DNA of 64,000 nucleotides, from NCBI GenBank assembly GCA_964035545.1, contig OZ037772.1:1761001-1825000 (forward strand). Reading direction: 5' to 3'. Source of the stretch: Bugula neritina. Lineage: Eukaryota; Bryozoa; Gymnolaemata; Cheilostomatida; Bugulidae. This document shows positions 11,961 to 24,636 of this stretch, piece after piece (positions within the stretch are counted from its first letter, which is position 1; the number at the start of each line of letters is the position of its first letter). A program made the translations under genes and the position numbers. The notes under the pieces were generated by a model. It had not been told where the DNA came from and made no database searches. It saw only the letters and a list, made by a program, of their open reading frames with translations.

Positions 11961-12273
11961 ACCTGCACTTGAACATGATTGCGATAGTTGCATTTTTTTT
12001 ATATTGATATACAATATAGCTTGCCTTTGAGGCTTTTTAACAACTACTCATGAGTTCAACCCAAAAGCCACTTTGATTTCTGTGCAAGTTTAGAGTTTTG
12101 AGTTTGCCGTCTGCCATTTTGTAGTATTCCAAATACCATCAGAAGCTCTGACAGTGATTGAGATTGACACCAAGACCCCCACCCACTTGCATATTAATGA
12201 CATTGCTCCTGGTGACATCAGGACCACCCACAAAGAGTTTGGGGTTCAGCTTGGAGAAGTCTGCTTTTCATAG

Positions 12274-12984
12274 ACTCATATCTAACAACAGTTTTATTTG
12301 TCTGATTTGTAAGACTGTTCCTGATTAGATAATTAGTGGCCAATCAGAGAATGCAATCAATGTTTGGTTGGCTGAGACCAGCAGTCTGATTTTTATATAA
12401 CCTAATTTTAAATGAAAGATTTGATTACTCTAAATAAATTTATCTGAGACTTCCAAGGCAGTGATGGTGATTTTTGTACATATAAATTTGAAGGAGTTTA
12501 GCTATAGAGTTTATGCTGTTTTTTTAATTATTCCACCATAACCTGAGATTGTGAGTAGTAATTCTAGAATGAGATAGGGAGGGTGTTATGCCCCTCCCTG
12601 TGATTTTATATATTTAGAAATTGTTGTTGATTTAGTAATTCTGTTGGTGCTACATTTTTGAATTAATTTAATCCAATCATTTCTTTAATATTGCAAAATA
12701 TATTTTACCATACAGCACTACACAATTTATTTCTCAGCTTGTAAATTTCACCATCAAAATTATTATAGTACTAAAGTTGGTCACAGATTTCTGATAAGCT
12801 GCAGTTTTCAGATCTGATTATTTATCCTATTCATCCTGAAATGAGACATTGTTAGTTTAAAATGGAATTTTACATATATTTTAGTTACTTAGTTCCAACT
12901 GTGTTGACCATATGAACATTTTAAATTTTACTTTGGCTGCTATGAAGTATATAAGCAAATGGCATTAAGTTATTAATATATAAT
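12274..12984. other. Collagen copy 1 3' flank, no gene seen
   Basis: AT-rich 3' flank nearly identical to 42326-43019. It has a polyadenylation hexamer aataaa at 12433-12438, 160 bp past the stop codon. No other coding signal. Confidence 0.55.
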
Positions 12985-13330
12985 AAGGTTTGCAAAGACT
13001 TAATATACCAAGCAACTGTGACAAGACATGCCAATAACTCCAGCCAATCATACATAGGACTTTGTTCAACTACCTTCAAAGCCAGACTCAGCAACCATAA
13101 AGCCTCTTTCCTACATGCAGATAAAGCCAACAACACACAACTCAGCAGACACATCCGGGATTTAGAACAAAAACAACACGAAATTCAGCCTAAAATGGAT
13201 CATTTTAAAAATTTGTAAATCATACTCAAAACCTAATCAACAGATGTAACTTATGTAGCTATGACAAATATGTAATTTTGAAACAACCGGAGTTATCCAC
13301 TCTCAACAAACGCAACGAGCGAAGTGTGAG
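12985..13330 (+). mobile_element. Penelope-like element remnant: GIY-YIG endonuclease C-terminus
   Basis: The frame at 13018-13215 reads SYIGLCSTTFKARLSNHKAS, then NNTQLSRHIRDLEQ. This matches the YIG...R..NH...ELS.HIW pattern of GIY-YIG nuclease domains in Penelope-like retroelements. A second frame at about 13225-13340 supplies CNLCSYDKYVI and LNKRNERS, the zinc-knuckle-like end usual in these proteins (CNLC..EKY, LNKR.E). A stop and frameshift separate the halves, so it is dead. Copy 2 carries the same remnant with the middle deleted (43020-43280). Confidence 0.75.
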
Positions 13331-13519
13331 AATTCCATGCTAGTGACCTGCCACACACAGTGCGTGTGTTGCGAGTGCAAAATATTATTAGCAAATGATG
13401 TTAGCGTTAAACTTTACTGCTCGCCTACAGACGTTTGTTTTTAAACAGCGTCACCGGGCAAAGTAATTTGGATATTATAAAAGCGGAAATGTAAAATATA
13501 TAAAACTGTTTTAATTCAG

Positions 13520-14008
13520 CTCAGTATATTATGTCATACAGCATATTATGTTATACAGTATATTATGTTATACAGTATATTATGTTATAGAGTATATACT
13601 ATGTTATACAGTATACTCTGTTATACAGCATATTATGTTATACAGTATATTATGTTATACAGTATATTATGTTATACAATATATTGTGTTATAATACAGT
13701 GTATAATGTTATACAGTATATTACGCTATACAGCATATTATGTTATACAGTATACTATGTTATACAGTATATTATGTTATACAGTATATACTATGTTATA
13801 CAGTATACTCTGTTATACAGTATAATTATTATGTTATACAGTATACTCTGTTATACAGTATACTATGTTATACAGTATATACTATGTTATACAGTATACT
13901 ATGTTATACAGTATATTATGCTATACAGTATACTATGTTATACAGTATACTATGTTATACAGTATATTATGTTATACAGTATATTATGTTATACAGTATA
14001 CTGTATAC
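13520..14008. repeat. 17-bp satellite block, copy 1, about 28 units
   Basis: Tandem units of 'tatgttatacagtatac' with ttac/ctat variants. Because 17 is not a multiple of 3 and the unit lacks sense-strand stops, all three plus frames are open and encode the same 17-residue cycle (MLYSILCYTVYYVIQYI). The large block at 43389-45375 is its expanded counterpart. Confidence 0.9.
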
Positions 14009-17000
14009 TGTCATTGAGCTGGTTTACAGTGAAGGATGATTTGCTAAATTTTGTGTTTTTATATAAGATAGGATTCCTTCAATTAATATGCTAATGGTTA
14101 GGAATCAGCAAATAAACTGCCTTGACCTGCAAAGTGACCTACAATGTGCAGCTTGTCAAAACCCAAGTCAAACTTAAGCAAGCTGCAGCACAAATTCACC
14201 AGCTTCAGCCATAATATTAATAATTGAACTGCTTTGTGCTTTTTACATGCATAATATAATAATCATAATCTTATTATTATAATCAAATATACTAGAACAA
14301 ATATAGACTTCTATTGTATATTATGCCTATCATTCATAAATTGCACTTTTAGAAAAAGGGGAACTTAATAGTAAACAGTTATGGAAGGGGAGATGATATG
14401 GCATGAAAAAGGTTTGGAACCACTGAGCTAAACGAACCACCATACCTCTACCATAGCATCACATCCCTCTGCCATCTTGATTGCAGCCTGCCAATTAAGA
14501 AAATTCAGGATTAACCAGAGATTCAGTGATGTCGCTGAATATGCTAGTACTAAACAGCTCAACTTAAACAAAATAAATATATTTTACATAATGAAAGTAC
14601 AAACAAAAAGATGCAAGTGCTAGCTGACACTCAAGACTACTGATAAGAGACAAATTTCTTGTAGATATTTTGCTACTATAGAGGACATTGACGTTATCGG
14701 TATATTTGTAATTTGAAAATATACATTCTAAATTAGCTCAATTGAAAAATATGTACACTTCCTGCCCTGGATAATTTTTTAGATTTCAACCTAAGAGTTG
14801 TCTATCTTCGACACAATATAGCGATCGGCTCACTGAATGCAACATTTCTTTCACGTGATTATTATAGAGCTTTGTATCGACCTTTGTAGTCGAGTGACGT
14901 GTAATAATCCTTCTGCGCGCAGAACTTCCTCGTTATTTTGGTTTTATTGTGCCTCATCTAAGTTACTACTTACTAGTAATAAATACTAGTTACCAAGTTT
15001 CTTACCAGTTTACAGACTGACACTATTGACTCTCGTGAGGTGAGAACAGTTTGAGTTATCTCATCATTTCTCAAATTAATCAGGTACCCGTACTTTAATA
15101 CTTGCAGTTAGATTTACTATTTTACTTTTAGTTTTAGTATTTACTATTTAAGTATTTTAGTATTTAGTATTTTACTATTTTAATTCTAGATTTACTTTTA
15201 CTTTTAGTTTTAGTTTTACTTTTAGCCTTTAGGCTTTAGGTTTAAGTCTAGGCTTATAACTTATATAATATCAATATAGGATTAAGCTTAAGACTACGTT
15301 ATATTTAAATTATAAGTTATATAAATTAAAATTCTTACAGTTAATGTTATAATGTTAATTAAATATAATTGTTTCTCTTTCAGTCTTTGATTTGAAATTT
15401 ACAATAGACATAGTAATACCATAGCTCATAGGCATATGATCTATAATTAATTAATTATAATGATTTATCGAGTAATATAAATATGAATATCGTATTAATA
15501 ATACTAAATTTATTATTATTATAAAAAATTTAATCGACTTCAAGTTTAGGTTCAAGTTTTAATACTAAAAAAATTGATCTACTAGTAGTAGTACTAGTAC
15601 TACTACTACTACTATTCATATTGTGCCTCATCTCAGTTACTAGTTACCAAGTGTCCGACCAGTTTACTGACTAACACTATTGACTCTCGTGAGGTGAGAG
15701 CATTTTGAGTCATCTCATCATTTCTCAAATTAATCAGGTACTTTACTACTTACAGTTTCCGTTAGATTTACTAATTACTTTGTCTTTTAGACTAAGAGTA
15801 CTACAATATGACTATGAGTATGACTATGAGTATAGACTATAGTGTATACTATTACTATTAGTATTAGTATTAGTATTAGTATTACTATTATAATTTGTAT
15901 TGTTGTATGAGTAATTAGTATTATCTTCTTTCACTCATTGCACTACATTTACTATAAGTATAAGTATAATTATAACTATAAACTTAAAGTGTAAGTTACT
16001 ATATTAATATTACTGCACTACTATAACTGTCAGTATTACTTTTAGCGTTACAGTTGGTCTTACTGCCAGTGCCAGGTCTGCTACCAACATCATTAAATTT
16101 ATTTATAATGATAATATTGCCATTGGTGATTATCACACAATATTATTGATTATCGACATAGCTCGACTTTGTTAAGTCAATATTTAACAAGTTGGTTTTA
16201 TAATACTAATACCAATAGGTTTATTATAACCAGTGAGTCGCTTATTTTTACTTTGTGAATTTATGATTGTAGCATTTTCATACTTATAATATTTATTGCA
16301 AATTTTTGAATTAATGTTACACTTACTCAATTTGAATATCAGAATATCTTACCACTGGCACTAGTCAGTTATTAATTAATGACAGTGCATAGTGATCACT
16401 GCATGTGATACATTGTCATACCATGCACATCCCAATGCACTGCCCTTCTGGATTCATTGTGAATAGCGTATTCGGTTGGCTTATATTATTTTACTCAGCT
16501 TTGATTATACAACTAACACGTACTGCACTGCTCTAATTTATGTAACAATGCTTGCTAGTTGCTGCTATCTTTACCTCTATATTTCTGTCATTCAAAAACT
16601 AACATAATTACATAATAGGTACATAATTGGAATTTGACTATTCTATAAATTACTGAGAATATATGGTTAGCCACATTTATATGATGTACTCTTGTTGTAG
16701 ACATAAAATATGAGGTTAGTGTTAATAAATCATTTGCTAGGTAAGAGTGTAGAATAAATAATTGACTAGAGATGAGTGTAGAAGCTGCCAACTCATGAAA
16801 CAACTACACCTGATCTAACAGAAGCACAAACATGTTAAATTAGTTTGTTTCACACCACCATAGTTTCTATTAGATGATTAGAATAGCAAACTAGCCGTTG
16901 ATGGCATGTTTCCTGGCTGGTCAAAGGATTAGCCAATGCATCACCAATATTCCAGAGATGTTAAAATAAGTTTTTTAATTTAGATTATTAAGATAACAAA

Positions 17001-17467
17001 TAATTTTTAACACCCAGCACAAAATATTTTATGAGACTATGTTTTCTCCCACTGCTATGTTTCCCCCTGTTTTGTGTCTTAGCGTGAGCCCACTCTACAT
17101 ATTAGAAACACTTGATTAGTGATGTTCAATAGAAGTAGAATAATAGTGTTCACTGAAGCACACAACATTGCTTCATATTTACTGTATGTGGAGTTTGAGT
17201 CACCAGCAATAAACTATTCAGTGATTACAAAGGAAACAATACAGCCTTTGTTAGAGAGTTAAAGCTGTGAGCTCAGCATGTTGTAGCTGGCTATCATGTA
17301 TACCAGTGTTATTAACTGCCTTTGTTTAACATTATTTTTCACTTTATTTTGTATGGTTTGTTGTTAATGGTTAAGTCTTTGATTTGGAAACCTTCACAGA
17401 TGTGGTGTGAAATATTATGCTAAGAGTATGTGCATCTTTTACAGGATTTCCTTATTATATAACCAAG
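14009..17467. other. Repeat-rich spacer upstream of TRIM copy 1
   Basis: No gene is seen. 14340-14450 ends in 'aaggtttggaaccactga', a terminus of the same hAT-like family as 17957-18468. A module of about 150 bp around 'tattgactctcgtgaggtga' occurs twice, at about 14940-15110 and 15617-15770, but once in copy 2 (about 47100-47270). 15130-15240 and 15560-15610 are simple tta/agt tracts. Segment 16055-16925 has no counterpart in copy 2, where a LINE sits instead. The last 500 bp resemble the flank at 49050-49445 and probably contain the promoter and a 5' untranslated intron ending 'cttttacag' at 17443. Confidence 0.55.
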
Positions 17468-20400
17468 ATGGCAGAATCCAGAGTCGTGAAAAAGAGACTC
17501 AACAATTCGTATCGCTGTGGGTACTGCTCGCAGTACTTCAACAAACTTGAAGATCCCAGAACTCTGCCCTGTCTGCATGTGTACTGCATGAGATGTTTGA
17601 AGACTGACATAGGTGGTAGGAAGGATCATATTAGATGTGCTTATTGTAGGTGAGTTACAGTACATAACACAATATATCATGTCATAGGCTTGCGTATGAT
17701 TTTCTCACTATCATCTAGGAGTTGTCTGATCTGTGTCTATGAAAAGCAAACAATACTGTATATTCTATGTGAACTCTGGTTACTAACTTGTGGAGTGTGT
17801 GGATATCTTTTCATCAGGTAGAGAAAGTAACTGTTATGTAGATTGCACCATCAGCTGTCCTCTCTTGTTGATTTGTGGTGCCGTTGGATGTCATGGGAGT
17901 CAGGTTGTCTCCCCATTATATTATTTTGTTCTCGTACAGTACAATACTTGTTAGAGCAGTGGTTCCCAACCTTGTTCATACCATTCCCACTTTTATACAT
18001 GTTTACTATTAAGTCCCCTCCATTTCGTCAATCGGAAATTTTTATGACTGTCATAATGATAATATAGATTACTATGCAATATTTTTCCTATTACATTTGA
18101 ATATAATATAATTGTTTCTGATAATTATATTATGCATGTATAAAACACAGAGCAGTTCAATTATTAATATTATGGCTGCAGCTGATGATATTGTACCAGC
18201 TTGCTTTCAAACCTTCCACCCCAACCCCTAAACCCCAACCCCAATATTGTAATTAAAAACACATTCATGTAGAAGTAGACTGAGATGGCAGAACTGGTTA
18301 AATAGATAAGCTAAGATGAATGCTTATAGATATACATGTACATGTAACTTGCAAGAGCTCAAAAGTCTTCAACAAACTGCTTGAAATTTTCAAAATCGAA
18401 ATCCAGGCTCCCCCTAAAATGCCCAAATTCCCTCTTATAGGGGGATTCTCCCAGGTTGGGAACCACTGTGTTGAATTGACTTGTGTTTACTATCTTCTTT
18501 CCTGTGATTAGAAACATGTATGATGTTGTCATGACAACAGAGTTGCTGTGGCACAAAGTACAGTTTACTAGTATGTAGTGATTGTGTAGTGAGAGTGGAG
18601 TGTCTGGTTATTGTCCCTGGTTATGTGTGATCTGTAAGGAGTAGAATTATATTATTTTAATATAATGTTGAGAGAGGTACTTTTATAATGGCAGTTTGCT
18701 CAATAGCTTTAGTTCTATTGCGATAGACTCATAGCTCTGGAGTCTAGCAGCTGTTACTATTACCACTAGCTGTTCAAAATTCTGCCAACATCCGGGCTGC
18801 CAAAGCATAATAGCCATTGACAAGGCCAAGCAGTCACTAGGAAATTATTTGACTAAAGAGCAGGTCTTATGACAATTAGTAGTCAGTCCCTTAGACAGGA
18901 ATCAGTGATTCTGTGACCTATTTAGTTAAATCCAATGCTGACCTTTTGATTGATTATTAGATAGCCATCACAATTTTATTTGGTACAATATAATATTATG
19001 GGGTGTCAATCAGTGTCTAATATAGTCTGTGAATTGAGTGTCTCCTTTAGCTTTGATGAGTTGATTACTTCTTCTACCATCAGTCAGTTGTATTGAGTGT
19101 TACTTTGTATTGAGTCATGAATAGTGTTGAAGATTTGGGCCTATATTATGCCAACCCCCCCCCTCTGACTTAGACTGAGACCCAACCTGCTGCACATACA
19201 TAGTAGTACTACACTGAAGATAGTTAACATGTGTATATATCATATACATATATATATATATATATAACATAATTATATATATACATGCATATATCATCCT
19301 ACTAGTAATGGATTACTAAGTACAAGTTATCCTATGACTCACTCTTCTTATGCTAGCTGCACGAGATAGACAACACTCACACGTGACACGAACTCACAGT
19401 GCACTAGCTCTTGACACATTGCCAAGGATGATGAAATGACAGTTTCGCGCCACTCCTAGCAGTTAGAGTGGCAGGGAATAGTTGTAGTATGTTGTAGTAT
19501 TGGATCCTCAGAATTCACTCCTCAGTAATTAGTTGCATTGCACAAACTTGCAACAATAGTGAATAATTATTGACAATATGGCCTCCACTTAGTAGTAAAC
19601 TAGTAATTTATCTATCATTTTACAATACAAGTTACAGTTGAGTCTATTTGTTGAGTAGCAGTTCTTTGTCATGAGTGACTATTTTCCAGCATATTAGTAC
19701 ATAATATAGTCAAGTGTGTTTTTGTGATAGCCTGTGGTCTATATAATGAATGTGTGTTGATGAGTGATGAGTATTTATTTGAGTATTTGTCAAGGACACA
19801 GCTGTGTGTGTGGATGGAGTATTTCATTACTTGAGATATACTAAACACAGCTAACACAGATAACATACTGATTGCTATATATTGTAGGAAAGATCACTAT
19901 GACATCACAGATCCCACAACACTACCAGTAGCTCAGCATGGAGACCCCTTAGAATACAAGTCTCCACCCAAACCTGCACCCATTCCCTGCGATGTGTGTA
20001 AAGGTGGAACACAAGCTGCTGTGTTTTGTCTTGAGAGTCAAAAAAAGTTGTGTCAGCAGCATCAAGAAGTGAGTCTTTCTTATATAATTTCTCAAGATTA
20101 GTTACTAAACCAGTTCTGGTTTGTATGTAGAATATTATTGAAAAGAAATGTTGAGTCTGTGTGACTTTTTATACTAAACACACAGTTTCACAGTGCAGTG
20201 AGTCAACTATGACAGACTTGTTGGTGAAAATACAACCAACTAAACTGTTGACCTTTATTATACAGAATCACAGGGAGCTGATGGGAGATAGACATCAGTT
20301 TATTGACATTGAGGTCTACAGAGCTTCTCCCCAAAGATATACTATCACTGAATGTGAACATCATAAAGAGGAACAGCTGACAGAAGTGTGTTCCAAGTGT

Positions 20401-23400
20401 CACCAGATATTCTGTATGAGATGTGATATGAGGACTGGCTGTAAGGATAAGACAGGTATTTACTTGCTGTTTCTATTTCTGTAGAAAGAAACTGGGAAAT
20501 ATTACAAGAACCTGTTTATTATTTTATTATTAAAGTGAGTTATGCAACAGTAAAAGAGGAAGTCAGTTTGTCAGCATTAGGGTTTGTGTGAGACAGAAGT
20601 GGATAGTGCAGGAGTTGATATTCTCACTGTTATGTTGAATATTTAGTATATTTCATCCTTCAAGTGTCTGTTTCCTTGATAAGATGGTATAGGCATAGCT
20701 TTAACTCAGTGGTGTCTCACCTTCTTCATACCATCCTCCTTTTTATGATTATTTTCTATTAAGTTTTCCGCCTTTTTGATAAAATTGTAATTTCATTTAT
20801 AAAGAAAATCTGGGACAGGTTGTTTTCCTAATAATTCATTGAATGTAGAAAAAAGCAGCTAGAGTAGAGTGAATATTAGACACATGGATGTAGAAGTAAA
20901 CTTAGATTGTAGAGTGTAATGTGGATAAATAAATGAACTACATAAAATGAAGGAGTTATAATTATACATATTCATGTAACCTGGAACACAAGGCAAGAGC
21001 TCAAAAAGCTGGTAACAAACTCTGTGAAATTTTAGAAATGAAAACCCCTAAAAAACTCAAATTTCCTGTGAAGGGGAAATTCCCCAAGGTTGAGAGCCAC
21101 TGCTTTAATTTTTTCAACTATTTCATTCCAAGTGCAGTGATTAATGAGCTAACCTCTGACATCTTTCTAGTCCAAGTTCAACTGTCTATAGTTATTACAT
21201 AGTATGTGTGTAGTGATACATCATCAACCTGTAGGTACAAGTAGCAGGTGTAGAATAAGTACAATATCACATCTATAATAATGTTTTTATAAATAGTGTG
21301 ATTTTATGTATACAGAGGAGACAGTAGCATCCCATGACTTGGCATCTTTGAGTGATTTGTCTTGTGAGTTACGAGAAAGTCTGACTGGTGGAATAGAGAC
21401 TCTGTCTGAGAAAGTTGCAAAGTTGAATGACATCTCAAAGGATGCCTGGAAAGAACTGAGTAAAATAGAAGATGAAGTGAAGAAGATGGTTGCCAGAGTA
21501 AACGCTGTAGCTGACGCTCAGGTATGCTGACATGGTGATGCCATGTAATATTATTTCTGTTTGTCTGAAATTGGAATTTGCATTTGGTCTTTGAGTTGTA
21601 ATCAGAAATGAATTTCATTTGCCACTAGAATTAACTGGCCATTAAAGTATTATCATTCTGTGTACAAGTAGCAGTAGTCATTCATCACATGTTACTCAGT
21701 GCAGAGGAACCTGTCAATACAGATGACTCACTCATCCTTCTGCAACTGTCAATCACTCACACACAGAGGTTGGCTGGGTGAGTGATTGACAGGTGTCAGG
21801 AGGAGGAGACTAGTCACGTGATGTACTAGCTCTCTGCTGTGTATAGAGTGTCACGTGACTGAGTCATTGTCCACTCAGTGGGTGATCTGTCACTTTCATT
21901 TCCAGTGTAGAGGTTGTGAGGTACAGATGTGGTTACACTGTGTTACTATTTATTAGATAGAAAAGATTAGAAAGAGAGCTACAAACCTGAGGCTAGAAAT
22001 ATATGGATATTTGAAGAGCTGCACACAGATAGTGGATAATTATAGAATAGAGCTGGCCTTGAGTAAGACAATGGGCAGACAGTCTCTGCTGGACACAGTA
22101 CAACATGCAGTTGATAAGTTCAATGATGCAGGGATTGTGAGAGACTACAAAGAGCTGAGTGAGAAGGTGGAAAAGGCGTCAGATATTGGTGTAATAGAGA
22201 AGTGTGTACTTCCAGACAGCATCTTGTTACCAACATGTAGGTGGAGTCTATAAATAGTAACACTAACTATAAATAACTTTCTGCTTGTAATCATGTGAGT
22301 TGTTTTCACTGAATATTTGAATAGTAGAATAAGTAGATAGAGTTTATTTATTAGAGAATTGAGTTTTGTTCTACTCTCACATTATGAGACATTTCTGCAG
22401 TGTTTCAGAGTTTATGATGTATAAGTGAGCTGCTAAACTGTGTTATGCTGACTACCTGCTGTCAGTATTAACAAGATATTCTCACTTAGACCTGTGCATC
22501 ACGTAGCAACTTGTAGTAACTACAGACTGCTTGTATTTAAAACATTTTTTTATTTCAAGTTTGAAAAGCTGTTCCCTACTTCTTCAGGTGATGAGATTCT
22601 CAAGTTATAGAATTGTTATTTTGTTGTTCCAGTCAGTGAAGACAGTCTGGGACTGAAGCTGCTGCAGCCACCATCTTCTCTCCAGTCTGATGGACTTCCT
22701 GTACGTGACTGGTGTACCTCAGTAAACATCTCAGCTGATGGACATCTCATGTGTCGGACACGAGAAGGTGTAGAAGTAATAAATAGAGACACTCTGGATA
22801 CTATCAGCCCAGTGAAGGACACCAACACTACAGTGTGGGGGGAGATAATCCAACCTGAAGGGGTGATGGTTGGCAGCTGGTATAACATAGAGGAGGAAAC
22901 AGCTGAAGCCTCACTTCTTGATCCGAACTCCTTTGAGAAGACTCGCTCCCTCTACAAGCAGCCATTAGGTGTACCTGCTTACTATAGAATAGCTCAGCAC
23001 GACTCACTGCTCTGTATTGTAGACATGATAGAGAAACAGCTGGTAGTCTGTAACCTAGTTGACAATAAAATGCAGAAGTTCCCACTTCCTGAGATGGAGA
23101 ACCCTGACCCTGTATGCATCCTCCCAGACTCATCTCTCCTCATTGGAGACCGTACTGCAGATGGTAAAGTGAGAAGATATAAAGTGGAGAACACAACTCT
23201 CACTCTAATGTGGGAGTTTCCTCACATCTCATATCCAACTGGTATTTCCTTTGATCCAACATCTGAACTGATTCACATCTGTACATGGCTAGGACCTCTC
23301 CTCATCCTCTCACTTGAAGGTAAATACTCTGTTTATTATAGTAAGTTTAGTTATTTTATATATAATTATGTTGTAGTAAATAATATATTTTAATAATTAA

Positions 23401-24453
23401 CAGTAAACAACTTCCACTCATAAGATATATTATGATATTGTTAGTATTTATCAAGTCACTGATATTATTTTTAGCTAAAAGTTATGTAATAAAGACTGTA
23501 ACATGCTGATAGTAGATGTTATATTCTTCATCACATGACTTGTAGCTAATAATAATATTATTGAATAATACTGCCTCCCTACAATAAGTTTATTTCCAGC
23601 TGCAGTAACATGCAGGATGTAAGCACAGGTAAAAGTGTATATTATATTGTATAGGTTTAAGGTGTACTCTGTGTAGTGTGCAGTGAGCTCTTAGTAAACT
23701 CTCTATTCAGTCTTCCTTTCCAAGGGTTCACCTGGTAGAGTAGAGGATAGGGACTCCACACTGCTGAGTGAGTTGGTGCTGCAAGGGGTTCAAACCCACC
23801 TATCAGCATGTCTAGTTAGTATACTATGCAAGTGTTTTACAGTAATTTTAGAGGTGCTCAGTCTAACAACTGTACAGACTGCCAGCTACACATGAGTTAT
23901 GAGTTGTAGTTTGACTTCAGTCTAGTGCTGCTATTGTTTTGGTCATCAGATAATTTAAATGTTAATAATTTGATACTTTTTGACTGCCATTACTGAGACT
24001 ATGTAATTTGATGATGGCTGGTAGAGCAGTGTTTGCTGGTGGGACTCAGGTGGCTGTGGTTGGTTCTTGTCAAGTATTTAATATGTGATAATGTTGGAGT
24101 AGCTGCAGTATTATTAGAAGTAGACACGTGGGTGTGTTCTTGCTCAGAGCCACAGGCTAAGTTTATGGGTCAAGGTCAATATTGTTGTATAACGAGACAC
24201 TGTTTTCTATTTGAGTATTTACTTCATGCATGTAACCTGCTTAGTTGCATCTTTAAAGGCAGTCTGTCTGTTTCTCTCAATACACACCAACTGATACAAT
24301 ATGATGCTATTATTTACAGGTCAACTGGTGCTTACTGTTCCCAGAGAAAGGCTTGGTTTTGATGGCTGGGTGTTGGACATTGCTGTGTATAACAGAGACA
24401 CAGTGTTTTTAGCATGTGTAGATGGTCTGAGGAGATACACAATAAAATACTAA
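17468..24453 (+). CDS. TRIM-type RING/B-box E3 ubiquitin ligase-like gene, copy 1
   Basis: Seven exons: 17468-17649, 19888-20068, 20266-20455, 21316-21521, 21957-22236, 22633-23319, 24320-24453. All introns are GT/AG and all phases fit, giving 1860 nt and 619 aa. Residues 17-60 form a C3HC4 RING (C17, C20, C35, H37, C40, C43, C57, C60). Residues 95-131 form a B-box-like CxxC...H cluster, and 151-191 a second B-box (C151, H154, C163, C166, C171, C174, H191). Residues 185-345 are charged and helical, as in a TRIM coiled coil. Residues 347-619 have repeated beta-strand blades (ILPDSSLLIG, SFDPTSELIHIC) like a propeller of the NHL or WD kind. The family role is ubiquitin transfer, with the C-terminal domain choosing the target; the target is unknown. 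The start is set by a strong context (aagATGg) just before the RING. Copy 2 at 49446-57122 has the same structure. Confidence 0.9.
17957..18468. mobile_element. hAT-like MITE in TRIM copy 1 intron 1
   Basis: The inverted termini are 'cagtggttcccaacctt' at 17957 and 'aggttgggaaccactg' ending at 18468. There is no coding capacity. The flanking octamers (tgttagag, tgttgaat) match only in part, so it is old. The homologous insertion in copy 2 (about 49925-50421) has lost its left terminus. Confidence 0.7.
19247..19267. repeat. Short (TA)n tract, copy 1
   Basis: About ten TA units in intron 1 of TRIM copy 1. The same site in copy 2 has about 37 units (51649-51723). Confidence 0.85.
20707..21102. 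mobile_element. hAT-like MITE in TRIM copy 1 intron 3
   Basis: The termini are 'cagtggtgtctcacctt' and 'aaggttgagagccactg'. The flanking octamers ctttaact (20699-20706) and ctttaatt (21103-21110) match at 7 of 8, a hAT-type target duplication. It belongs to the same family as 17957-18468 (shared 'aaattccc...aaggttgag' end). The copy 2 equivalent, 53134-53782, carries about 255 bp more interior. Confidence 0.8.
21746..21792. repeat. Perfect 15-bp inverted repeat in TRIM intron 4
   Basis: 'ctgtcaatcactcac' at 21746-21760 pairs with 'gtgagtgattgacag' at 21778-21792 across a 17-bp loop. A second dyad, 'agtcacgtga' and 'tcacgtgact', follows within 60 bp and includes two CACGTG E-boxes. Copy 2 keeps both (54412-54458 and the following 60 bp), with one arm mismatch. 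Confidence 0.75.
23722..23802 (+). mobile_element. tRNA-derived SINE-like sequence in TRIM copy 1 last intron
   Basis: A box-A-like 'cctggtagagtagagg' is followed about 50 bp later by a clear box B, 'ggttcaaaccc' (23787-23797). The spacing is that of a pol III internal promoter. No cloverleaf acceptor stem was found, so this is a SINE head rather than a tRNA gene. Present in both copies. Confidence 0.5.
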
Positions 24454-24630
24454 ACTTATCAGCTACAGTCTACTAATAATCAGCTCAGTGAGGTACTGAG
24501 AGATAAATTGGATAATATTTGTCATCAACATAATTATATTCATTACAATTCATCAATACACACACTCTGTATTTATAGTTGGATATGAGATGTTTTACTG
24601 TATCAAATATATGTTGCTATTTTACCATCT

Positions 24631-24636
24631 AATAAA
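24631..24636 (+). terminator. Polyadenylation signal AATAAA for TRIM copy 1
   Basis: Canonical hexamer 178 bp after the TRIM stop codon, followed by a T/G-rich stretch (tttatttgttagtg). The same hexamer is kept at 57300-57305 in copy 2. Confidence 0.6.

Larger units (their letters stand above)
7629..12273 (+). pseudogene. Fibrillar collagen copy 1, decayed, with the only 5' part in the window
   Basis: Probable 5' exons are 7629-7897 (an unrecognised domain containing LLIINECRVLFTGKRFVLPP), 8110-8208, 8488-8586 and 8901-9016. The last three are phase-compatible and Cys-rich (CYKFC, GCWCTGG, CLPNQICVNEVCTLTC). Gly-X-Y exons follow at 9359-9518, 10476-10649 and 11052-11120. COLFI propeptide exons lie at 11471-11550, 11712-11847 and 12125-12273, ending EFGVQLGEVCFS-stop. 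Fibrillar collagens form extracellular fibrils, and the COLFI domain trimerises the chains. Lesions: frameshifts in the first two triple-helix exons; triplet glycines replaced by Cys, Arg, Asp or Glu; acceptor AG changed to CG at 11050-11051; donor GT changed to CT at 11121; a two-base insertion that closes the last exon after eight codons; a propeptide Cys changed to Tyr (LQDFYK); and loss of about 2.7 kb of central exons relative to copy 2. The 5' Cys-rich exons look undamaged. Confidence 0.85.

Noticed and set aside
16588-16803. Minus-strand 71-codon frame in copy 1-specific sequence
   Set aside because: No homology, no neighbouring exons, AT-rich background.
22828-23203. Minus-strand frames opposite the TRIM C-terminal exon
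   Set aside because: Antisense shadows of a well-supported coding exon.
23722-23802. Functional tRNA gene
   Set aside because: Boxes A and B are recognisable, but no acceptor stem or anticodon arm can be folded; SINE head preferred.
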